Below are positions 25,269 through 33,768 of a DNA stretch of 64,000 bases, one piece after another. The stretch is from assembly GCA_025808875.1 (NCBI GenBank), contig CP075528.1, positions 4,338,473-4,402,472 of the forward strand. Direction: 5' to 3'. The DNA comes from Enhydrobacter sp. GTDB taxonomy: Bacteria; Pseudomonadota; Alphaproteobacteria; Reyranellales; Reyranellaceae. The notes beneath the pieces were generated by a model. The model searched no databases and was not told where the DNA came from. It saw nothing but the letters and a program-made list of their open reading frames with translations. Numbering within the stretch: position 1 is the first letter of the stretch; each line of letters begins with the position of its first letter. A program made the position numbers and the translations under genes.

Positions 25269-25649
25269 TCAGGCGAGGTCGACAAGGGCGCGCCGGATGC
25301 TTTCCAGCAGCGCGGAGTCCGACAGCGGCTTCTCCAGGATGCGGTCGACGCTGACGCGACTGGATCTCGACCGCAACTCGGCGCTCACGGGTTCGCTGAC
25401 GATCAGGATCGCCGGAAGGCCGACCCCCCGCGCGCGCAATGCCTCGATCAGCTCCAGGCCGTCCATGGCCGGCATGCGCAGATCGACGACGAGGCAGGCC
25501 TTGGTCGGCAGGCTCTTCTCGGCAAGCAAGGCCTTCGCACGCTCGTAGATGCGCACACCGTATCCTTCCACCTCGAGCGAGAATTTGAGGGCGCTGCGAA
25601 CCGCGGCATCGTCATCGACGAGAAGCACAGTTCCAGAATGCATCGGCAT
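25269..25649 (-). CDS. Single-domain response regulator
   Basis: A 126-residue stand-alone receiver with no output domain. The acidic pair is at about 12-14 (VDDDAA), the phosphoacceptor is D56 (LVVDLRMP), S85 takes the usual Thr/Ser place (LIVSEP) and the conserved lysine is K107 (LEKPL). It lies between fixK and fixJ on the same strand with a FixK-like box 57 bases before its start. It could be a phosphate sink or feedback protein for FixL, comparable in role to but not homologous with FixT. That function is inferred. Confidence 0.85.
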   Translation of the reverse strand: MPMHSGTVLLVDDDAAVRSALKFSLEVEGYGVRIYERAKALLAEKSLPTKACLVVDLRMPAMDGLELIEALRARGVGLPAILIVSEPVSAELRSRSSRVSVDRILEKPLSDSALLESIRRALVDLA

Positions 25650-25705
25650 GCGACAATCCAGATTGAAGCCAATGCAAGATATTTCACGACGCCGGCAATG
25701 GGGCC

Positions 25706-25719
25706 TTGATCTGACGCAA
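25706..25719 (-). promoter_or_regulatory. FixK-type box before the lone receiver gene
   Basis: TTGATCTGACGCAA on the plus strand (TTGA-N6-GCAA), with seven of the eight conserved bases. Reading towards the receiver gene, AATATC follows 22 bases after the box as a -10 candidate. A start of transcription 41.5 bases from the box centre would leave a 22-base leader. Confidence 0.6.
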
Positions 25720-25731
25720 ATGGCGCGCTCG

Positions 25732-26346
25732 CTAGCGTGAATCGTCCGCCATCAGCGTCATGCGAACCAGTTCCGACAGGCTGTCGGCCTGCATCTTGGT
25801 CATGACGTTGGCGCGGTAAACCTCGATCGTGCGGGCACTGATGCCGAGTTCGTAGGCGATGATCTTGTTGGGCTTTCCTGCAACCAGCCCGGCCAGCACA
25901 TCACGCTCTCGGTGCGACAGGATCTTGAGCCGGTTCCGAACCTCGACGGCACGCGACTGCCGCTGGTGATCATCGGCATTGCGAGCGAGCGCGGAGCGGA
26001 TCGCGCCAAGCAGGACTTCGTCGTCAAACGGCTTCTCGATGAAATCCACCGCGCCGGCCTTCATGGCCGAAACGGCGAGATGGACGTCGCCGTGTCCCGT
26101 GATGACGATCACCGGAATCTTCACGTCCAGCTCCTTCAACCTGCGCTGCAATTCCAATCCGTCCATCTCGGGCATCCGGACGTCGGTGACGATGCAGCCA
26201 TCCTGAACGTCCGGCAATGTCCTGAGGAACGCGACCGCGGAATCGTGCACGCGAACCGCGAGTCCCGCGGTCGCCAGCAGGAACGCGAGGGACTGGCGCA
26301 CGTCGGCGTCGTCGTCGATCACATGAACCACCTGACTAGACGGCAC
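25732..26346 (-). CDS. fixJ: Two-component response regulator FixJ
   Basis: A 204-residue NarL/FixJ-type regulator. The receiver (1-120) has DDD at 11-13, phosphoacceptor D55 (IVTDVRMPEMDG) and K105 (FIEKPFDDE). The LuxR-type helix-turn-helix (about 140-198) contains LSHRERDVLAGLVAGKPNK and IAYELGISARTIEVYRANVM. It overlaps fixL by 11 bases, so the two are co-expressed. In rhizobia FixJ activates fixK when oxygen is low. The fixK-like gene is 0.6 kb away. Confidence 0.94.
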   Translation of the reverse strand: MPSSQVVHVIDDDADVRQSLAFLLATAGLAVRVHDSAVAFLRTLPDVQDGCIVTDVRMPEMDGLELQRRLKELDVKIPVIVITGHGDVHLAVSAMKAGAVDFIEKPFDDEVLLGAIRSALARNADDHQRQSRAVEVRNRLKILSHRERDVLAGLVAGKPNKIIAYELGISARTIEVYRANVMTKMQADSLSELVRMTLMADDSR

Positions 26347-27892
26347 GCTCCGCTTCCTCCTCCTCGGTCGCCATCCTCAACGTGAAATGGAAAGCCGTTC
26401 CACCGGTCGGCGGCGCCTCCACCCAGATCTTCCCGCCATGGGACTCGATGATCGTGCGGCAGATCGAAAGACCCAACCCCATCCCCTTGCGCTTGGTCGT
26501 CACGAATGGCTGGAAGAGGTGCGCTGCCACTTCGGGGGCAAGCCCCCGGCCGGTGTCGGAAACGCTCACCTGGGCCGTGCCATCTCCGCCAGCACGCGTG
26601 GCGATCCCGAGTCTTCTTGGACCGGAAGATTCCATCATCACGTCTATCGCGTTGCGGATCAGGTTGACGAGTACCTGCTGAATCTGAATGCGGTCGGCAA
26701 GGACGGTGTCCGCCGCGGGATCGAAGCGGAATCCGACCTCCACTCCGTTCTCACGTGCCCCTATCAGAGCCAGCGTGCTTGCGTCCTCCACCAGCTTCGG
26801 CAAGTTCTCGACATGCCGCTCGCTCTCGCCGCGTGCGACGAACTCGCGCAGCCGGCGAATGATATGGCCGGCCCGCAGGGCCTGGTCGGCGGCCTTCTCG
26901 ACCGCATCCCGCAACAGTCCTGAGTTCTCGCTCTCGACCTTGTCGAGCAGACGGCGGCAGCCCTTGAGATAGTTGCTGATGGCGGTCAGCGGCTGGTTGA
27001 TCTCGTGCGCCAGTGTCGAGGCCATCTCGCCGAGCGCGGTGAAGCGCGACATGTGCGTGACCTCGGATTGAAGCTCCTTCAGTCGGCTTTCCGTGAGTTG
27101 CTGAGCCGTCAGATCACGGATGAAGCCGGTGAAGTAGTGGCGGTCCGCCGATTTCAGCTCGCCCACCGTCAGATGCATGGGGAAGGTCGTGCCGTCCTTG
27201 CGCTGGCCGACGACGATGCGGCCGATGCCGATGATGCGCTTCTCGCCCGTCGACAGATAGCGCTCGAGGTAGGAATCGTGTTGCTCGCGATATGGCGACG
27301 GCATGAGCTGGCTGACGTTGCGGCCCGACACCTCGTCCATCGTGTAGCCGAACAACCGCTCTGCCGTGGTGCTGAGCGATTCGATGCGCCCCCTCTCGTC
27401 GATCACGATCATGGCATCCGGCACCGTCTGAAGGATCGACCGCAACCGGGCCTCGGCGGCGTCCAACGCCTCGGCGATGCCCTGGCGGTCGCCCGCCGGT
27501 CGCGGCTCCACTCCATGGAGGATCCATTGGACGGCACCATCGGTGCCCAACACCGGTGCGTTCGACATGGCGGCCGGTGGCGCTATCGCGCCGTCCGCGC
27601 CTCTCCCTCCGATGGGTTCGAGCACTCCGCCATCCAGCCGATCCGGCTGACGACTCGATACTACCCTTCGGAGCGAGGACAGGAGCGCTTCGACGGCCGG
27701 GCCCGGCGCGAAGCAATCCTGGATCCGGCGGCCGACCATGGCATGGGAGGCGAAGCCGAACATCCCGGCATATGCCTCGGATGCCGCCGCGATCCTCAAA
27801 TCCGGTGCAAGAACCAGTTCCGGGCGCGGGGAGCGTACTACCCATTCGGCGACGGCGGGACCGAGATCCAATTCTGAGTCCGCATCGTTCAT
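26336..27892 (-). CDS. fixL: Oxygen-sensing haem-PAS histidine kinase FixL
   Basis: A 518-residue soluble kinase with no membrane segment. PAS-A (about 15-130) is degenerate. PAS-B (about 145-265) matches haem-binding FixL: H205 in YREQHDSYLERY is the expected haem ligand and R225 in IIGIGRIVVG is the oxygen-gating arginine. The HisKA motif LAHEINQPL has H296. The N, G1 and G2 boxes (NLIRNAID, DTGRGLAP, GMGLGLSICR) are complete. The start at 27892 was chosen because the longer frame merely shadows the neighbouring transporter gene. Low oxygen should allow autophosphorylation and transfer to FixJ. Confidence 0.94.
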   Translation of the reverse strand: MNDADSELDLGPAVAEWVVRSPRPELVLAPDLRIAAASEAYAGMFGFASHAMVGRRIQDCFAPGPAVEALLSSLRRVVSSRQPDRLDGGVLEPIGGRGADGAIAPPAAMSNAPVLGTDGAVQWILHGVEPRPAGDRQGIAEALDAAEARLRSILQTVPDAMIVIDERGRIESLSTTAERLFGYTMDEVSGRNVSQLMPSPYREQHDSYLERYLSTGEKRIIGIGRIVVGQRKDGTTFPMHLTVGELKSADRHYFTGFIRDLTAQQLTESRLKELQSEVTHMSRFTALGEMASTLAHEINQPLTAISNYLKGCRRLLDKVESENSGLLRDAVEKAADQALRAGHIIRRLREFVARGESERHVENLPKLVEDASTLALIGARENGVEVGFRFDPAADTVLADRIQIQQVLVNLIRNAIDVMMESSGPRRLGIATRAGGDGTAQVSVSDTGRGLAPEVAAHLFQPFVTTKRKGMGLGLSICRTIIESHGGKIWVEAPPTGGTAFHFTLRMATEEEEAERAV

Positions 27893-27938
27893 GCAACTCG
27901 CACGATAACACACACCCGCCCACTCTTTCGACGGCAAT

Positions 27939-29054
27939 CTAGGCGGGCAACGATCCGAGCGGCCGCCCGGAGGAACGGGCTTCGATATCCAGGCGATCGA
28001 AAGCGCGCAGCAGCGTGCCGACACGAACGGCCGACGACACCCATTCGGCCAGGCGCGGGTAGTTGTCCACCAGCCAGCTGAACAGGCCTTGCACGGCCAC
28101 GAAGGCGGCCGCCGCCTGCGTGACCTCGCCCAGCAGCATGGCGCCCTGCACGTAATTGGGGACGCACAGGATGAGGCCCACGAGAGGCGCCAGCAAAGTG
28201 TTGCCGTGCGACACCACGGTCGTCCGCATGTGCTGGCCAGCGAGGCGTTTCCATTGGCGAATGGCTTCGGCGAGTGCCGAGCCGACGGCGGCAACGAGTG
28301 GCGGGTCAGGCCGCGGCCCGTTCTCCTCCGCGCGTTCGCGCAGATGGGCGACCGCGAATTTGAGTTCCGATTCGGCCTGATTCTTGCGCTCGATGACATG
28401 GGCCATGTTGCTGCCGATCAACACCATCGCGCCGGTCGTCAGCGCCGCATAGATTATCGCCGCGAAGACCAGGAACCCCGGAACTTGCAGGGGGAGGCCG
28501 AATGGCCGCAGGTCGATCGAGCCGCCGACCGTCCAGAGCACGACGATGAAAGTGCCTGCCGTGAGAATGGAACTGAGCAGGCCCACCACGAGATCGATCG
28601 GAGCATCCGTGGCCACTCGCGCGTCCTCGGCGATCCTGTACTCGGCCAGCTGATGCTCTCCGCCTCCGGACTCGAGGCGACGATAGTTGCCGTTCGACAG
28701 CCAGATCTCGACCAAGTGGGCAGTCAGCCAGTTGCGCCACAATCGCTGGAAGCTCATCCGGCCCCACACGGCGAAGACCGCCAGCGCGATGCTTTGGCCG
28801 GCAAGCACCAGCAGCACATGGGTCTGATGCCAGATCTCGCGCCCGTCGCGTCGCTCCAGGGCATTGAAGAAGTCGCGATTCCAGAGATTGAGCCAGTACT
28901 GATTGACGATCTGCAGCACGACGCAGATCGCCAGCAATGAGATCAGGCCCCACGAGATCCACGCCGACTCGCGCGACAGAAAGCCGAAGGCAGTGCGCCA
29001 GAAGCGGCGCATCGATTCCCGTCCGACGGCCTTCGCCTCGCCGGCCTCAACCAT
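27939..29054 (-). CDS. SbmA/BacA-like membrane protein without ATPase domain
   Basis: A 371-residue membrane protein with about six to seven hydrophobic segments. It resembles SbmA/BacA and the transmembrane domain of ABC_membrane_2 transporters: NQYWLNLWNRDFFNALERRD (about 50-70), WRNWLTAHLVEIWL and the closing VDNYPRLAEWVSSAVRV. The nucleotide-binding domain of BclA/YddA-type proteins is missing and no ATPase gene is adjacent, so it is probably a proton-driven peptide importer like SbmA. It overlaps glk by eight bases and lies 46 bases before fixL. Confidence 0.85.
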   Translation of the reverse strand: MVEAGEAKAVGRESMRRFWRTAFGFLSRESAWISWGLISLLAICVVLQIVNQYWLNLWNRDFFNALERRDGREIWHQTHVLLVLAGQSIALAVFAVWGRMSFQRLWRNWLTAHLVEIWLSNGNYRRLESGGGEHQLAEYRIAEDARVATDAPIDLVVGLLSSILTAGTFIVVLWTVGGSIDLRPFGLPLQVPGFLVFAAIIYAALTTGAMVLIGSNMAHVIERKNQAESELKFAVAHLRERAEENGPRPDPPLVAAVGSALAEAIRQWKRLAGQHMRTTVVSHGNTLLAPLVGLILCVPNYVQGAMLLGEVTQAAAAFVAVQGLFSWLVDNYPRLAEWVSSAVRVGTLLRAFDRLDIEARSSGRPLGSLPA

Positions 29055-30000
29055 GGCCCGCGCTGCCGAGCGCGGCCAGCCCGACGAAAGCGGGATCGGG
29101 CTTCATGACGACCTTCGTGGGAATGGCGGCGAGATAGCGATGAAAGCGGCCCTTGGCCTCGAAACGGGCGCGGAAACTGGTGACCGCGAGATGATCGACG
29201 ATCCTGGGGACGATGCCGCCACCGATATAGACCCCGCCGCGCGCACCGAACATCAGTGCGGCGTTGCCGGCGACGGCACCGAGGAAGCCGCAGAAAGCAT
29301 CGAGTGCCTCGCGGCTTCGCGCGCAGCTTCCCTCAACCGCCGCCCGGGTGACTTGCGCCGGCGTCCGCCGCTCGGGCCGGGCGCCTTCGAGTTCGGCGAT
29401 CGCCTCGTACAGATTGACGAGACCGGATCCGGACAGCACGCGCTCGGCGGAAACATGCCCGAAGCGGCGATGCAGGATGGTGACCAGCGCCGCCTCACGG
29501 GCCGAGCCCGCGGCGAGCGAGGCATGACCTCCCTCGCTGGTCAGAACGCGCGCGCCGTAGCCGCCGCGAAGCAGGCAAGCCATGCCGAGGCCAGTACCGG
29601 GCGCCACGATCGCCAGCGGTTCGCCGGGCCGTCCTTCTTCCGGCCCGATGCTTCTGAGATCGGCGCGCCCGAGGTGAGGCAGGGCCAGCGCCAGGGCCGC
29701 CAGATCGTTGATGATGCGGACCGGCCCGAGCGCGAAGCGCTGCTGCAGTTCGATGGCGTCCACCACCCAGCGCGCATTGGTCATGGCGCAGCGCGGCCCG
29801 TCCACGGGGCCGGCGACGCCGAATACGGCACCGTCGAATTTCTCGCCGCCGCCACCACGGCGCAAGAACTCGGCGACGGCATCGGCTGCGGTCGCGTAGT
29901 CACTGACATCGAGGGACGTCACGGGTCCGACGACCCCGCTGAACAGGACGGCGAATCGCGCCCGCGTCGCCCCGATGTCGGACAACAGGACCTTGGTCAT
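29047..30000 (-). CDS. glk: Glucokinase
   Basis: A 317-residue ROK-independent (Glk-type) hexokinase. The start at 30000 (MTKVLLSDIGATRARFAVL) gives the phosphate-binding loop DIGATRARFA at about 8-17. Further landmarks are GVAGPVDGPRCAMTNARW, IINDLAALALALP, APGTGLGMACL and TSEGGHASLAAGS. It phosphorylates glucose from the upstream GH1 enzyme, with which it shares an ATGA overlap. Confidence 0.92.
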   Translation of the reverse strand: MTKVLLSDIGATRARFAVLFSGVVGPVTSLDVSDYATAADAVAEFLRRGGGGEKFDGAVFGVAGPVDGPRCAMTNARWVVDAIELQQRFALGPVRIINDLAALALALPHLGRADLRSIGPEEGRPGEPLAIVAPGTGLGMACLLRGGYGARVLTSEGGHASLAAGSAREAALVTILHRRFGHVSAERVLSGSGLVNLYEAIAELEGARPERRTPAQVTRAAVEGSCARSREALDAFCGFLGAVAGNAALMFGARGGVYIGGGIVPRIVDHLAVTSFRARFEAKGRFHRYLAAIPTKVVMKPDPAFVGLAALGSAGHG

Positions 30001-31367
30001 GTGGCCGTGCCGGCTTTCGCCGCCTCCGCTTGGATCAACTGCCCGTACCAGTGAGCCGACGCCTTCGGGATTCGCCGCTGACTGGCATAGTCGACATAGA
30101 TCAGGCCGAACCGCGTATCGTAGCCCGCGCCCCACTCGAAATTGTCGAGCAGAGACCAGACGAAATAGCCGCGCACATCAGCACCGGCCGCGACGGCCTC
30201 GCGCAGGGCGTCGGTATAGAGCGCGAGATAGCCGATGCGCTCGTGATCGACGATGTGACCGGTGGGATCGGGCTTGTCTGCGCCGCCCGCGCCGTTCTCC
30301 ATGACGTAGATCGGCCGGCCGTAGCGCTCGTGGGCGCCGATCAGGACGTCGCGAAAGGCATCGGGGTCGACCTGCCAGCCTATCGGCGAGCGCGGAACAT
30401 CCTCCGGAGCGTCAGCCCACGCGAACCCCCAGGGAGAGTCCGCCGACGCCTTCGCGTAGACCGGCGAGTAGTGATTGATGCCGAGCCAGTCCACCGGTCG
30501 CGCGATCCTCGCGAGATCGCCGTCGCGCTGGAACGGCTCGATGGCCTCGGCGAGTTCAGGGGGATAGACGCCTAGCATTTGCGGATCCGGAAAGGCCCGG
30601 TTCCAATAGGCGTCGAGAAGCCGCGCAGCCTTCACGTCCTCGGCCGTGGTGCCGACCGGCCGGCTCGGCTGGATGTTGTGAACGGCGCCGATCGACGCGC
30701 GCGGCACAGCCGCGCGCAGCGCGTCGACCGCGGCTCCGTGCGCCAGGTTGACGTGATGGATGGCCTTGTAGTGATCGGCCCGTGCGCTGCTGGCCGGCGG
30801 ATGCCAGCCGAAGGCGTAGCCGAACAAGACGAAGACGCCGGGCTCGTTGAACGTTGCAAAGCGCTTCACGCGCCCGCCGAAACGTTCGCCAACGAGCTGC
30901 GCATAGTCGGCGAACCAGCCGACGATGTCGCGATCCGCCCAGCCGCCGACATCCTGGAGCGCCTGCGGAAGGTCCCAGTGATAGAGGCAGAGCCAGGGCT
31001 CTATGCCGGCCGCCAGCAGGCCGTCGACCAGCCGGTCGTAGAAGGCGAGGCCCTTCTCGTTCACCGCGCCCCGGCCCGTGGGCATGACGCGAGGCCAGGC
31101 AACCGAGAAGCGATAGGCGCCGACGCCCATCCGGCGCATCAGCTCGATGTCCCCGGCGTAGCGATGATAGTGATCGCAGGCGACGTCTCCGGTGTCGCCG
31201 TTGGCGACATTGCCGGGCACTCTGCAGAAATTATCCCAGATGCTGGGGCCGCGGCCGTCCTCGAGTGCGGCCCCCTCGATCTGATAGCTCGACGTCGATA
31301 CGCCCCACGTGAAGCCCCTGGGCAGCGGCGTGGTGCGAATGGATGCTGGTGGCAACGGCTGTGACAT
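29997..31367 (-). CDS. GH1 family beta-glucosidase
   Basis: A 456-residue glycoside hydrolase family 1 enzyme of normal length with no signal peptide, so it acts in the cytoplasm. The acid/base is E175 in TFNEPG and the nucleophile is E357 in VMENGAGG. FTWGVSTSSYQIEGA (19-33) and RFSVAWPRVMPTG mark the barrel. It is coupled to glk, suggesting uptake of short beta-glucosides, hydrolysis and phosphorylation. A FixK-type box lies 36-49 bases before the start. Transcription from a class II site here would begin at the start codon. Confidence 0.93.
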   Translation of the reverse strand: MSQPLPPASIRTTPLPRGFTWGVSTSSYQIEGAALEDGRGPSIWDNFCRVPGNVANGDTGDVACDHYHRYAGDIELMRRMGVGAYRFSVAWPRVMPTGRGAVNEKGLAFYDRLVDGLLAAGIEPWLCLYHWDLPQALQDVGGWADRDIVGWFADYAQLVGERFGGRVKRFATFNEPGVFVLFGYAFGWHPPASSARADHYKAIHHVNLAHGAAVDALRAAVPRASIGAVHNIQPSRPVGTTAEDVKAARLLDAYWNRAFPDPQMLGVYPPELAEAIEPFQRDGDLARIARPVDWLGINHYSPVYAKASADSPWGFAWADAPEDVPRSPIGWQVDPDAFRDVLIGAHERYGRPIYVMENGAGGADKPDPTGHIVDHERIGYLALYTDALREAVAAGADVRGYFVWSLLDNFEWGAGYDTRFGLIYVDYASQRRIPKASAHWYGQLIQAEAAKAGTAT

Positions 31368-31402
31368 CGCAAGGATGCTGCGGGTCTGCGTTCAACGCCA
31401 CA

Positions 31403-31416
31403 TTGAGCCATGTCAA
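31403..31416. promoter_or_regulatory. FixK/FNR-type box between the GH1 and CBS-BON genes
   Basis: TTGAGCCATGTCAA, exact TTGA-N6-TCAA. For the plus-strand CBS gene the predicted start of transcription (+41.5 from the centre) gives a 54-base leader. For the minus-strand GH1 gene it would fall at the start codon, so the CBS gene is the likelier target. Confidence 0.7.
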
Positions 31417-31504
31417 CAATCCGCCGTGCTCGACGTTGATCTGCCGCAACGTCGGCCGGACTTACGCGGCCCAGAATGGTGTTTTCTCGATTGCGGGGTC
31501 CGCC

Positions 31505-32194
31505 ATGCACGCTGGACGAGTCATGACTAGGGAAGTAGTGACGATCAAAGCTGAGGCCTCGGTCTACGATGCCGCACAGATCCTGCTCAACAGCGGCATC
31601 AGCGCGGCGCCAGTGGTCGATGCCGATCATCGCATGATCGGCATCGTGAGCGAGGCCGATCTCATGTACCGGCCGGAGATCGGCACCTTCCCGACCAAAT
31701 CGTGGCTCCAGCGGTTGCTGACGGCGGACGAATCGCGTCGGGCGCGGGACTACATCCGCTCGCACGCCCATCGCGTCGCCGACGTCATGTCGAGGGACGT
31801 CGTATCGGCCAGCGAGCACGCCGACCTGCAGGAGATCGCCGAGCTGATGCAGGAACGCGGCATCAAGCGCATTCCCATCGTGCGTGACGGTCGTCTGGTC
31901 GGCATCGTCAGCCGCGCCAACCTGCTGCAGGGATTGATGGCCCGCGAGTCTTCCGTTGGCGCCGCCGCGATCGACGACCAGGCGATCCAGACAGCGGTAT
32001 CGCGGGCGATCGCGACGCAAGGGTGGGCAAGCTGCCAGGCGCCCAAGGTCGTGGTCGAGAAAGGCACGGTCCATCTCTGGGGCACGGCGCCAAGCGAGCC
32101 CATCAGGGACGCGATCCGGATCGCGGCGGAAGCCGTGCGAGGCACCCGGCGGGTGCACAACCACATGATCGTCCGGCCGGTGGCGCCGGCTTAG
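31505..32194 (+). CDS. CBS-domain and BON-domain protein
   Basis: A 229-residue soluble protein. A tandem CBS pair (about 7-60 and 93-145) is clear from VYDAAQILLNSGISAAPVVD, IGIVSEADLMYRPEIG and LQEIAELMQERGIKRIPIV. A BON domain (about 158-225) closes it (KVVVEKGTVHLWGTAPSEP). CBS pairs bind adenine nucleotides and BON domains bind phospholipid or envelope structures. Such proteins often occur in low-oxygen regulons beside Usp and Hsp20. The start at 31505 follows a FixK-type box by about 90 bases. Confidence 0.9.
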   Translation: MHAGRVMTREVVTIKAEASVYDAAQILLNSGISAAPVVDADHRMIGIVSEADLMYRPEIGTFPTKSWLQRLLTADESRRARDYIRSHAHRVADVMSRDVVSASEHADLQEIAELMQERGIKRIPIVRDGRLVGIVSRANLLQGLMARESSVGAAAIDDQAIQTAVSRAIATQGWASCQAPKVVVEKGTVHLWGTAPSEPIRDAIRIAAEAVRGTRRVHNHMIVRPVAPA

Positions 32195-32406
32195 GGTCGA
32201 ATGAAGATCAGCGGATTGTCGTCGTCGAGGTTGTCGGCGGCAGCGGCCAGTTCGGAGGCGATATCGTCGTTGCTGCGACTGCGCTTGAAAATGCGGATGG
32301 CCTCCGACAACAGGCACCGGGCCACCACGTCGTCGGCGATCGACCGGGACGCGGCCTCGGCGAGCGCCTGTTCGACGTGTTTTGCGACCATCTGATGGGT
32401 GCTCAT
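32191..32406 (-). CDS. 71-residue protein of unknown function
   Basis: A small acidic helical protein opening MSTHQMVAKHVEQALAEAAS and ending NPLIFIRP. A strong AGGAGG lies nine bases before the ATG at 32406, which supports translation. It follows hemN by 13 bases and so belongs to the usp-hemN message under a FixK box. It has no cysteines except one and no membrane segment. I do not recognise a family. Its stop overlaps the CBS-BON stop by four bases, convergently. Confidence 0.65.
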   Translation of the reverse strand: MSTHQMVAKHVEQALAEAASRSIADDVVARCLLSEAIRIFKRSRSNDDIASELAAAADNLDDDNPLIFIRP

Positions 32407-32419
32407 CGCTTCAGGCCTC

Positions 32420-33763
32420 CTAGATTGCCCGGGAATGGCGCCCGCTGGCGCCGGTGTAGTAGCGGTCGAAGGCGGCGCAGATCGACCTGACCAGAGGTCG
32501 TCCGCGCTGCGTTACAATCACGTGCGTGCCATCGAGGTCGATCAGACCGTCGCGCGACAGTGCAACGAGCCCCTCGATCGAGGCCAAGAACGCGGCCGGT
32601 GCGATACCGCGGCGCCGGCAGGGGTCGGCCACGTCCGCCTCGTAGGCGCACATCAGCCGGCCGATGATCTCGCCGCGCAGCCGATCCTCCGCGTCGATCG
32701 CGATGCCGCGCGCGGTGGCGAACCCGCCCCCTTCCAGCGCGGCCATGTATCTCCCGGCATCGACGGCGTTCTGGGTGTAGCCGCCCGACAGGCTCGAAAT
32801 GGCCGATGCGCCCACGCCCACCACCCAAGGCGAGGCCTCGGCGACATAGCCCTGGAAGGTGCGCCGCAACGTGCCGCCCTGGGCGGCACGGGCAAGCGCA
32901 TCGCCTCGCCGGGCGTAGTGATCCAACCCGACCCGGACATAGCCCGCTGCGATCAGCCTCCGCGCGACCAGATCGGCCATCTCGGCTCGCACCGACGCCT
33001 CCGGCAGGACAGACGGGTCGATCAGCTCCTGGTGGCGCTTCATCCAGGGAACGTGGGCATAGGCGAACACGGCGAACCGATCCGGGCCAAGCGCCACCGC
33101 CTGATCGAGTGTTCGCGCCACCGTTTCCGGCGTCTGGTGAGGCAGGCCGTAGACCAGGTCGATGTTGAGCCTCGCGATGCCGGCCGACCGCAGCCGCTCG
33201 ACCGCGTCCGACGTCGCCCGATAGGACTGAACGCGATTGATCGCGTGCTGAACGGTCTCGTCGAAATCCTGCACGCCGAGACTCGCGCGCGTCACGCCGG
33301 CGGTCGCCATCGCCTCTACGAGCTCAGCCGAGCAATGACGCGGATCGACTTCCATCGACACTTCGGCGTCGGCGCGACGGTCGAACAGGGCGGACACCCG
33401 CCTGGCGACCGCGAGGATGCGATCGGGTCCAAGCTGGGACGGCGTGCCGCCGCCCCACTGGATCGCGTCGAGCACGAGGCCTGGCGAGGCGCGTGCGGCG
33501 AGCGCGAGTTCCGCTTCCATCGCCCTGGCATAGGCCGCGAGCGTCCCGGGCTGGCGCATCGCCACGGTGTGGCAGGCGCAGTACCAGCAGAGTTCGCGGC
33601 AGAACGGCACGTGCAGATAGAGCGCCGCGCTCGCCTCGGCGATCTCGCCCAGCCATCGCGCATGCTCGGCCGGCCCAACGCCGGCCGTGAACTGGGCCGC
33701 CGTCGGATAGCTTGTGTAGCGCGGGACCGGCCGGTCGTAGGCCGCAATGAGGGCCGGTTCCAT
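32420..33763 (-). CDS. hemN: Oxygen-independent coproporphyrinogen III oxidase
   Basis: A 447-residue radical SAM enzyme making protoporphyrinogen IX without oxygen. The cluster motif is C55-xxx-C59-xx-C62 (CRELCWYCACH). The RYTSYPTAAQF opening, IQWGGGTPSQL and NIDLVYGLPHQTPETV are typical of HemN/HemZ. It supplies haem when the oxygen-dependent enzyme fails, which fits co-transcription with usp behind a FixK box and nearness to the cytochrome cbb3 genes. Confidence 0.93.
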   Translation of the reverse strand: MEPALIAAYDRPVPRYTSYPTAAQFTAGVGPAEHARWLGEIAEASAALYLHVPFCRELCWYCACHTVAMRQPGTLAAYARAMEAELALAARASPGLVLDAIQWGGGTPSQLGPDRILAVARRVSALFDRRADAEVSMEVDPRHCSAELVEAMATAGVTRASLGVQDFDETVQHAINRVQSYRATSDAVERLRSAGIARLNIDLVYGLPHQTPETVARTLDQAVALGPDRFAVFAYAHVPWMKRHQELIDPSVLPEASVRAEMADLVARRLIAAGYVRVGLDHYARRGDALARAAQGGTLRRTFQGYVAEASPWVVGVGASAISSLSGGYTQNAVDAGRYMAALEGGGFATARGIAIDAEDRLRGEIIGRLMCAYEADVADPCRRRGIAPAAFLASIEGLVALSRDGLIDLDGTHVIVTQRGRPLVRSICAAFDRYYTGASGRHSRAI

Positions 33764-33768
33764 GGCTT

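Noticed and set aside
27893..28399. N-terminal extension of FixL into the SbmA-like gene
   Set aside because: The extension is Arg-rich and shadows the transporter gene. Met at 27892 gives the normal FixL architecture.
32201..32395. 64-codon plus-strand frame opposite the 71-residue gene
   Set aside because: The minus-strand gene has a strong ribosome site and operon position, while this frame has neither.
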